From Acanthococcus lagerstroemiae (taxonomy: Eukaryota; Arthropoda; Insecta; Hemiptera; Eriococcidae), in NCBI GenBank assembly GCA_031841125.1, contig CM063106.1, positions 68,374,101 to 68,438,100 on the forward strand: a stretch of 64,000 nt of DNA, in the 5' to 3' direction. Made by a program: the position numbers and the translations under genes. The notes under the pieces were generated by a model. It did not search any database. It was given only the letters and a program-made list of their open reading frames with translations, and was not told where the DNA came from. This document shows, piece by piece, positions 57,055 to 64,000 of this stretch; positions within the stretch are counted from its first letter, which is position 1; the number at the start of each line of letters is the position of its first letter.

Positions 57055-58380
57055 GCTTGGTTCGGCTCATGCCCACTATAACACTGACCAGCTTAGTGGT
57101 TCAAGCAGGCCCTATCTTCGGAGGAGGGGGTCGATTCCCTAAACTGATAGTCCTTTCCACGCCACAGAAGATTTTATTTCCGAATTTTGGCGCAAAATCT
57201 GAAATGAAAGGTTGTTTCTGGCTTGCCTACTAAAATTCAGTAGTTAAAATAGTCATCTTGTCTCCTCGGACATTAGAGATTGCCTCCTTTGGAAAAATGA
57301 TAATGCCACGAAGCTGAGATAAGGACTGGCTGTAAAGATTCCTCAACCAGAAGCCAGTCAATCTCGCCGATAGGAATTACTCAACCCGAGAGAATTCGCG
57401 ACCTGTAAGACCTCGCTCGGCAGTTCCCTGAACTCTTACATTGATTCAGTATCTTTCAAGTGCTGTCTCATTATTCCGGCCACTTAATTTATGGCGCATA
57501 GACTTACTGGTACTTCCACGAAACGTCCTTCGTACGCACTTAATCCAGTATCTTTTTTTTCTGATTTTTACATCCGCGATTGTGTCTCTCGCTCTTGTCA
57601 GATGCATTCGACTCATCGTAAGTTCTGATGGTGAGTCATCTTTTAAAAGCACGTTGATGCTCGTACACAGACCTGCGGTGGGTGTGTGTGTGCGTGTGTA
57701 TGTGAACGCAGAAGTAGAAAAAATTATTAAAATAACAAAGGAAGGAGTTGGAAGAAAGAAATGTGCGGGTATTTTACATTCTGTGGGCGTTTTATCGTGC
57801 ACATCCGGCAATCACTGACGTCGCCGCACATAAGAAAGAACCTGTTAAACAATCAGTGGCGGTATAAGTAAATAAATACTCATACTATTACTTTTTATAG
57901 GTTTATATTTAAAATGTTTCGTTGATGGGTCATGCTTGTTCGAATAGCTGCATTCGGCAGCTGTTACCGCGATGCAAGCATACGCCGTATGTACATATCT
58001 TCCTGTGAGTGACCTTTACCGAAATTTCGCTGGCCGAATTTTAAAACGAACGGAACCGCGTGCGGCATCGCCGATGCAAGGTGAACCAGACAGGAGCAGA
58101 CAGTGCAGTGTGCAGGGCATTCAAGCATAGCGGGATGTTAGCTGGAAGTGATTCCTTGTAACTCAGCTGCTATGATTGAACAGGGAACTTTAGGTTACAT
58201 GAGAGCGATGCAGAATGTGCTTGTATAAATCGACTTTTCGAATTAGACGACAAAATCGTAAGTCGGAAAAGGGTTGAGGAACGACAAAGCGTGACCTATA
58301 CGGGCATTCAGTTGGGAAACGTTGACTGAATTGGGCTGCATTCTTTAAATACAAAGGTCCTACATCATTTGGGAAGTAAC
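57055..58380. other. No gene recognised
   Basis: The two antisense frames at 57441-57818 (125 codons) and 57446-57811 (121 codons) occupy the same DNA and neither shows a motif. A GTGTGTGTGCGTGTG microsatellite lies within them. No repeat ends seen. Confidence 0.4.
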
Positions 58381-58386
58381 AGATAA

Positions 58387-59123
58387 GGACGATTTCGGGA
58401 GTTAGCCCATCTTCAGTTGTCATCATTTTACTACAAACTAGCAATGGGATCACCTCTGTCTCCCATACTGACGGAGAGTTACATGAATAACTTTGAAAAC
58501 AGCATATGAAACGAAAGCAAACACAAACACGACATGAAACTTTGGTTATGTGGACATCGTGCTTCCTACGAACACAAACACATAATAAATGATTAGCATT
58601 CTCAAAGTAGAAAAATTGTGTATGTGATGCAACTTTTTGTTGGTTAAAGTAGTAAAAATCAGATGAGAAGCAAGGAGTATGTTACCCTTGATTTCGTCGC
58701 AGTGACAAAAAACATCGACTTTTTTTACATTCTCCTGTAAAATTTACAAATCGTAACATGCCCTCTTCCCTTAGACACACTTTTAATTGTGGACAACGTA
58801 GTACAAATAATAGCTGACAGAAGAATGACTAACACAGTGAAAAAAAGAACAAGGAGTAATAAACCGTAAGTAGGAAAACGCGGTACCAAAACACTGAAGG
58901 CTTTCAATCACCAATACACAGCATAGGACAAGGCATAAGAAACAACTAACTAACGATCGAACAAACAAGCAATGACAGGACACAGTACACCTGACAGGAA
59001 CAACTACATAGGTATGTATACAAACTAAACTGTGACCAATGCAACATGAATGACCTCCATGTAGGAAAGACTGGCAGAAAAGTAACAGCAGGTTTGGCAG
59101 GTAAAATACATTTTACATTCTAT
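58387..59123 (+). pseudogene. Penelope-like element remnant: reverse transcriptase and GIY-YIG endonuclease
   Basis: The frame 58387-58509 reads LAHLQLSSFYY then AMGSPLSPILTESYMNNFEN, matching the conserved reverse-transcriptase block of Penelope-like elements. Shortly after, in a shifted frame at 58541-58564, FGYVDIVL retains the YVDD catalytic box with one acidic position lost. After about 440 unreadable bases, 59016-59123 reads VYKLNCDQCN...HVGKTGRKV, the start of a GIY-YIG endonuclease as carried by Penelope-like elements. Stops and frameshifts make it non-functional. It ends abruptly at the MITE at 59126. Confidence 0.8.
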
Positions 59124-59125
59124 TA

Positions 59126-59396
59126 GGCAATGTCGGGAACGCTCACTGGGTGGATGTCACCATACATTTGCGTATGGAAGAGTAATGATAAAAATTTTAT
59201 CGTATATGAAACTTGGAAGTTTACCCAAATTGTAGAAGATTTCAATCTCAACAAAATTTATTCTTATGATTTTTTGTATAAATGCCGACTTGATAAACTA
59301 TTTGGAAAAGAATTGTCTGTTTGAAAGCGTGTAAATGTCATTGAATACAGACAGCTTGCCCCCCAGTGAGATATCATCGCAGTTGGCGACATTGCC
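59126..59396. mobile_element. 271-bp TA-flanked MITE inserted in the Penelope-like remnant
   Basis: TA lies at 59124-59125 and 59397-59398. The left terminus GGCAATGTCGGGAACG...CTCACTGGG pairs with the right terminus CCCAGTGAG...CGACATTGCC. The outer GGCAATGTCG and inner CTCACTGGG are perfect, separated by 6 bases at the left and about 16 at the right. It interrupts the endonuclease frame, so it inserted after the retroelement. No coding content. Confidence 0.75.
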
Positions 59397-59499
59397 TAAT
59401 ATGCTCATTTTGCATTGTAAATAGCTTTTTATTTTACATTTTACGCATAAAATAAATGTAGAATGAGTAAAAATTAGTTTAAAAAAATGGACGTTTAAT

Positions 59500-59590
59500 T
59501 TTTCAATGGAGGGAACTCCACTGAAGATGGCGTAACAGGCGAAAGCGCTATGGACAACAGTAACGAAAAAGTGAATTGGCACACCCTAAG
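59500..59590 (+). repeat. CTGAAGATG...GCGAAAGCGCT repeat, possible Penelope-like 3' region
   Basis: CTGAAGATGGCGTAACAGGC followed by GAAAGCGCTATGGACAACAG is shared with the minus strand of 37205-37300. Its position downstream of the endonuclease remnant suggests 3' untranslated sequence of the same element. The CTGAAGA...GAAA layout recalls a hammerhead ribozyme core, but the intervening bases do not pair into stem II. Confidence 0.5.
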
Positions 59591-59599
59591 GACAGAAAA

Positions 59600-60155
59600 A
59601 TTTAAAATTCAAAACTTACTCCCAACTGGAACTGCAGTCAAGAATGGTCGTCTCCTTTATCATTCAATTTTATGATTTACACTCTTCAAATTCATTATAG
59701 GTAACTCATAAGAAAGTAGAATGTTTTATGTATGATTTTATTGTGAAAGTGAGTTATAAAAGACAAGTATAAAAAACAATTCAAAAAAATTGGGCTATTC
59801 AAGCCGAAAAAAAGTTTACTATTTTACTAAATTTTTTTGGATTTCAATTTTTAATTAAAAATTTTCAAAGAAAAAGAAATGGATAAAAAAATGATAATTA
59901 GTTCGAACCACACCATTCGTTTTATTTCACCGTCAAGATTTAATTAATTTCATTTCAGTTATTCATTTCATAATAAATTTTTGATTTCTTATTCTCATTT
60001 CTTATCATATCAGTTATCATTTATCAATCATCAATCATGTTCTGGCTAGCAACTAAGAGCCTCGCAACGAATCGGTGGTTGCCTATACCATATTCGTAGG
60101 CAAAGTTAGGTAATCACTTGGCAAATTTGAGTAAACGAGGAATTTTTTGCTTGTA
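59600..60155. other. AT-rich DNA, no feature recognised
   Basis: Very AT-rich, with ATTTATTTCA/TTATCATT motifs near 59.93-60.03 kb. No termini or frames of note. Confidence 0.4.
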
Positions 60156-60161
60156 TGTGTA

Positions 60162-60498
60162 CAGTGCAACCCTGTCTATCCGAACCACGCTTATCCGAAT
60201 TACCGTGTTATTCCAAGTCCCCAAAACCATTCCATATTATCCAAGTTCCGTATTATCCAAACATTTACCGTATTATCCGAATATGGATGCCAAAACAAAA
60301 ATATGAGCGTGCAATTCTCACGCTTTCCTGTACAAATTCCAGGAACTAAATGAAGTAAACAACATTGAACTAACACACACAAAACTTTTTTCTAGAATTC
60401 ACTTATTTCGCACCTACCTACACTATAAATTTACTACACTATCCGTATTATTCGAATTTTTGATTATTCGAAGTATTCAGTTCCCCGATTAGTTCGCA
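60162..60498. mobile_element. ~337-bp pogo/Tigger-like MITE
   Basis: TA at 60160-60161 precedes CAGTGCAACCCTGTCTATCC, and the sequence then repeats CTTATCCGAATTACCG, TATTATCCAAG and TATTATCCGAATATGG. The right side has the complementary style (TATTATTCGAATTTTTGATT, ATTCGAAG) ending before TA at 60499-60500. The TATCCGAA repeats and CAGTGCAACC start are characteristic of Tigger-like termini. The right terminus is decayed, so the end is approximate. It is unrelated in sequence to the element at 39671. Confidence 0.55.
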
Positions 60499-60599
60499 TA
60501 ACTAGCAAACTTGGTAGATTCTGGGGTCATAGTCGGCAAATTTGGGCCATGCACTCATCCCCTCTTCTTGCAAGCATTGTCTCCAAGAGCCCCTGGAAA

Positions 60600-60707
60600 G
60601 TATACAAGGATCACTGAAACCCAAAGACACGACAGCATTCTTTAGAAAGCAGTCGAACGACTATAAACATGACATGAACCCAACAAACAAATTTAAAATA
60701 CTGCTTG
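60600..60707 (+). pseudogene. Possible retroelement protein tail
   Basis: The frame reads LKPKDTTAFFRKQSNDYKHD then MNPTNKFKILLEDME and a stop. The NKFKIL...E ending resembles the segment after the GIY-YIG domain in Penelope-like proteins, and the fragment lies downstream of such a remnant in the same orientation. The match is weak and the intervening DNA is filled by other elements. Confidence 0.25.
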
Positions 60708-60709
60708 AA

Positions 60710-62825
60710 GATATGGAATAATTCAATGGAAGAAAATGAAAAAAAAAAAAAATTGTTAAAATGGATACCAAACAAAATAACTACTTAAAGAACACAACAA
60801 TCAACTTCTACGCAGTGAACCACTCAATCAGTGCCAAAACAAACGGCCTATCATAGGGCATTATTTTAGCATATCTGTACTAAAACACAATTTCATGATA
60901 AGTCCATTTTTATTGTTTTTGACTTATTCAATTTCGGCTGCAAATTTATAACATGATGATGATTACCTTCGAAGCATATTTTAAAAGATTTTTTACAGGG
61001 TGGCACTTATAATATAATTTCAGTTAGTACCTAGACTAAGATGGGGGTGGGGGGGGGTGAACTAGAAAAAAGTATTAGGTTTGCATTGATTTAGACGAAT
61101 TCTCTGGAAAAATAGGAAGATTATAGAACGTAGCCTGTGGCACAATCGTACTTTACTGCGTGGCACTGCTTCGCCATTAGGCGGCACTAGTGCTACCACT
61201 TTATATTATGTTAATTTATGGCATGATTACCTCTCTAATAATAAGTCAAAAACCAATGTAGTAGTATCCAATACCCAATATACATGATATTTCGGATTAA
61301 TCTTGGTGAATAACTCATCTAATATAATACAGAATGTTGAGCGGTTGTATAAAGAATAATTATTACTTATTTTGTGAACTAAGAGGTATATAGTAAGTCC
61401 AATGCAAATGTAGTTTATCCATTTTAAATTGAATAAACACGTCCTAGTTTACTTGAGGGAGTGCCTCCAGCAACTACAAGTATTCTTAAGCCCAGATGAA
61501 TAACCTAGCAAATTGCATTCCAGTTTCCAGTTGGCCACCCTTCGAGGACTCTGTATCTCACCCCAAAATTACATTCTTATTTTTGAAGAACAATGAAAAT
61601 GGACATATCATAAAGGTTTCCCTCAGGTATTGAGATGTACATTGGTGGCGAAATTGTGGGTAAAGACAGGGCAGTTGCTCTAAGCGACATCCGGGAGCAC
61701 TGTCCACTTGAGAACTTTATTTTATTTACGAGTATTATTTTTTGGGGGCGAAGAGACATGAAAAGGAAATATTTAAATATAACTGCCTATTTTGTATAAA
61801 TTTTAAATGACTTATAATTCTTATTTTGCTTCTTCATTTTCTCTCTGCCTTTCCCGTTAAATGTCTTCTGCTACCTCTCATCCATAACACACCTTGTAGT
61901 AAGATAAGCAGTCATGTTGTTTTAAATTGGAGTTTTTTTTTTTTTTTTTTGTTAAAAGCTGAAATTTGAATCACTTTATTGTTTGATCATTTGTAATAAT
62001 AAAATGTTTACGGAAAAGACACGTAATTAGAGAAGTCATACAATAAACAAAAAATCAAACGCCACCTGCCCTAGTCTGATGTTAGCGTTTGAAATTAAAA
62101 TTTTCTTCATAACGTCGCGTCGTTTCAGTTGGCAGATTCTGAAGAATGATGTTGAAGGTGCATATTTGTATCCCGTCAGAAAAATCAGGCCTATGTCTAG
62201 GATTTATTCTGGGAAACGGTTTTTCAATACAGAACAGTACATTTTTTTTGAAATTTAAACCCATTTACGTTCTAGGTTTAGAGGGGGCTGATACCCCTCG
62301 TGCACTAAGACCTGAAAAAGTTACAAATTTGGTCGTGAAAAGTCATACTTTTTAAGTTGTTAGCCCCAGTAGACACCTTGATTACATAACTATAAGTTTG
62401 TTGACGTGGAAAGTACGTAATAATAGTTCTGTTTAAAACCGTAAGTTATGAAAAAATATTTGGAAATTTATGGCTAGCAGTAAAGAAAGCTGCTTGCCGA
62501 CCAAATGTCCACGAATGGGAAAAAATGCTACTTCGACTTCTCGAATATTTTTTCGTTTCAGCTTTGCATTCCGGGATCGGGAAATAGTGCCATTATTCAT
62601 TTGCGGCTCGACTGTAGGAGAGAGCGAGATGGAACAAAAATGAGGAGTAGGTTCAAGAAAGAGAAGGGAAAAAAACTTGTTTGATTGTAACCGGGCGATA
62701 TACCTTATGGGAACCGAATGAACTAACGCGACACTCAGGAGTAGCTGACCTTGCCATCGACACGAACCGCACACATTCTTTGGTCTTAAAGTCGCATCTG
62801 TGAAAACTCTTTAGGCTGCTGATCT
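60710..62825. other. No gene recognised
   Basis: AT-rich unique DNA with an A tract near 60739, a G tract near 61045 and a T18 tract near 61935. No element ends were identified. Confidence 0.4.
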
Positions 62826-63295
62826 TCTGATGCTGTGCCGGATGAAGCAGCACGATCGAGGAGGGAAAAAAGTTATTCCTCGCGATTACTCATCACAGTT
62901 TCTGGTTCCTGCACCGGCACTGGTACCGGCTGCAGCTCGGGCACCGGTGGTATCATCCGAGAGTTCGCAGGATTCTCGTTTGAAATTCGAACTCCATGCA
63001 GTGCAGGGACCTTTCATCACCACCGTGCATTCCATAGTTGAGAGTTTATCTATGGCGACGCTATGGACAGAGTAAACGTATCCTTCTGACGGAAGTTCCA
63101 TGCTTTTCGGTCATTGCAGAGATGAGTCATTTAGTACGTATGGTAAAATACCGAAAGCGGATCAGTAACTCGTTTACGGACGTTTTCAAAAAGCTGGGTC
63201 TGAATGAAATGAGCGCGACGGTGCCGTGCCCGTGCCCATTTTTTGTACGTGTACTTGCTACGGAACGAAGTCTTAAAATGGTTTCCATCATGCCT
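62826..63295. other. GC-richer unique DNA, frames in three phases
   Basis: Composition rises around GCACCGGCACTGGTACCGGC. Frames are open in several phases on both strands (62830-63075, 62835-63041, 63038-63301 plus; 62886-63101 minus), which argues for composition rather than one coding phase. No motif recognised. Confidence 0.35.
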
Positions 63296-63298
63296 GGA

Positions 63299-63471
63299 TA
63301 GGGCTCTATAGTTTCACCTGGGTATACTAAGCCGCCATTTTGGTTCATACTGCGCCCGTGGATGCCGAATCCGACTATGCGGAGCGTATCGCGTAGTCAA
63401 TTCGGCATCGACGGGCGCAGTATGAACCAAAATGGTGGCTTAGTATACCCAGGTGAAACTATAGAGCCCTA
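63299..63471. mobile_element. Near-perfect palindromic (hairpin) MITE with TA ends
   Basis: The arms of about 80 bp, 63301-63380 and 63390-63469, are almost exactly complementary: the outermost 33 bases, starting GGGCTCTATAGTTTCACCTG, match perfectly, with only a few differences further in. Both arms contain CCATTTTGGTTCATACTGCG and GATGCCGAAT. The loop is about eight bases (GAGCGTAT). TA lies at 63299-63300 and 63470-63471, as expected for a Tc1/mariner-mobilised element. The arms' similarity implies a recent insertion or arm homogenisation. Transcripts would form a long duplex. Confidence 0.9.
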
Positions 63472-63474
63472 GCT

Positions 63475-64000
63475 TGGATGGCGTATTATTAGAAAGTGAA
63501 AGAATCTCGAAAAACCCTGAAATTTGCCTGCGTGAACATGGGTGGCCTTGTTAACCCGAACATAGTGGAGAGGACTGGTTTACTTTCACCGTGAATGCAG
63601 CTGATGACTTGGCAGGAATGTGATTGAACGTATGCTGTGCGTTTTCTTCATTTTTACAGTTTCATAGTTTGCGAACTTACGAAGTACGCATTTGAGGTAT
63701 GGGTCCCGAGTGTGGATAATTTGAGGTCACTAAAAATGGTCATAAGTTCCGAAGTTATTGTTGACTTTCTTAAAAATTAAAATATTGGAGCCTTATGTCG
63801 AAGGTGTCCCGTAGTACAAAAAGTGATCATTTTCGGCAATTTGACAAGGAGATGAGAAGGTCCCAAAAAGTATCGTGTATCACATCTCTCGAAGAAATTA
63901 CGCTTTATTTCGTATTTGAAGACTAAACGATCGAGCATTTCAAACATTTTTCGCGAGCAAATGCCTCGATAGCTGGCAAGCATTTATTTTTGAGCATCAG
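63475..64000. other. No feature recognised
   Basis: Unique sequence to the window end. The minus-strand frame 63777-63983 has no recognisable motif. Confidence 0.4.

Noticed and set aside
57441..57818. Overlapping 125- and 121-codon frames on opposite strands
   Set aside because: They are mutual antisense shadows around a GT microsatellite with no motif in either.
59528..59560. Hammerhead ribozyme in the CTGAAGA...GAAA repeat
   Set aside because: The bases between the two core motifs (TGGCGTAACAGGC) cannot pair into stem II, so the core alone is not enough to call it.

Overview
The window looks like non-coding, repeat-rich DNA from an animal nuclear genome, most likely an arthropod and perhaps an insect. 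It is AT-rich. No open frame exceeds 147 codons, there are no bacterial-style operons, and there is no rRNA and no functional tRNA gene. What can be identified is transposon debris: a tRNA-derived SINE, a broken Penelope-like retroelement, pogo/Tigger-like, hAT-like and mariner-type DNA elements, many short inverted-repeat elements (MITEs), and decayed satellites and minisatellites. The species cannot be named from the sequence.

Layout. 0-9 kb: unique AT-rich DNA with short dispersed repeats, a mariner transposase scrap (about 5.9 kb) and several MITEs. 9.35-10.3 kb: a decayed minisatellite bracketed by a ~45-bp direct repeat. 12.6-13.7 kb: a second decayed minisatellite containing SINE copy 1. 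19-30 kb: foldback elements, two homologous ~115-bp tandem-repeat loci (21.3 and 24.3 kb) and five or six inverted-repeat elements. 30.6-30.9 kb: a third minisatellite. 33 kb: a possible LINE endonuclease scrap. 38.9-42.9 kb: an array of ~85-bp units cut by a 1.19-kb pogo-like element and a 389-bp hAT-like element, both with clean target-site duplications. 44.5-48.2 kb: two MITE families. 51.2-51.7 kb: a fourth minisatellite, followed by SINE copy 2 on the minus strand. 56.5-60.5 kb: more MITEs and a Penelope-like reverse transcriptase/GIY-YIG remnant with a MITE inside it. 63.3 kb: a 173-bp near-perfect palindrome with TA at both ends.

No host gene can be called with confidence. Weak candidates are a possible 5' gene end at 38.38-38.71 kb, a possible terminal exon at 50.80-50.89 kb and a small open frame at 0.63-0.77 kb. 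If they are real, most of the window is intron or intergenic DNA. Element families are assigned from visible termini, target duplications and short protein motifs. All homology statements are by eye.
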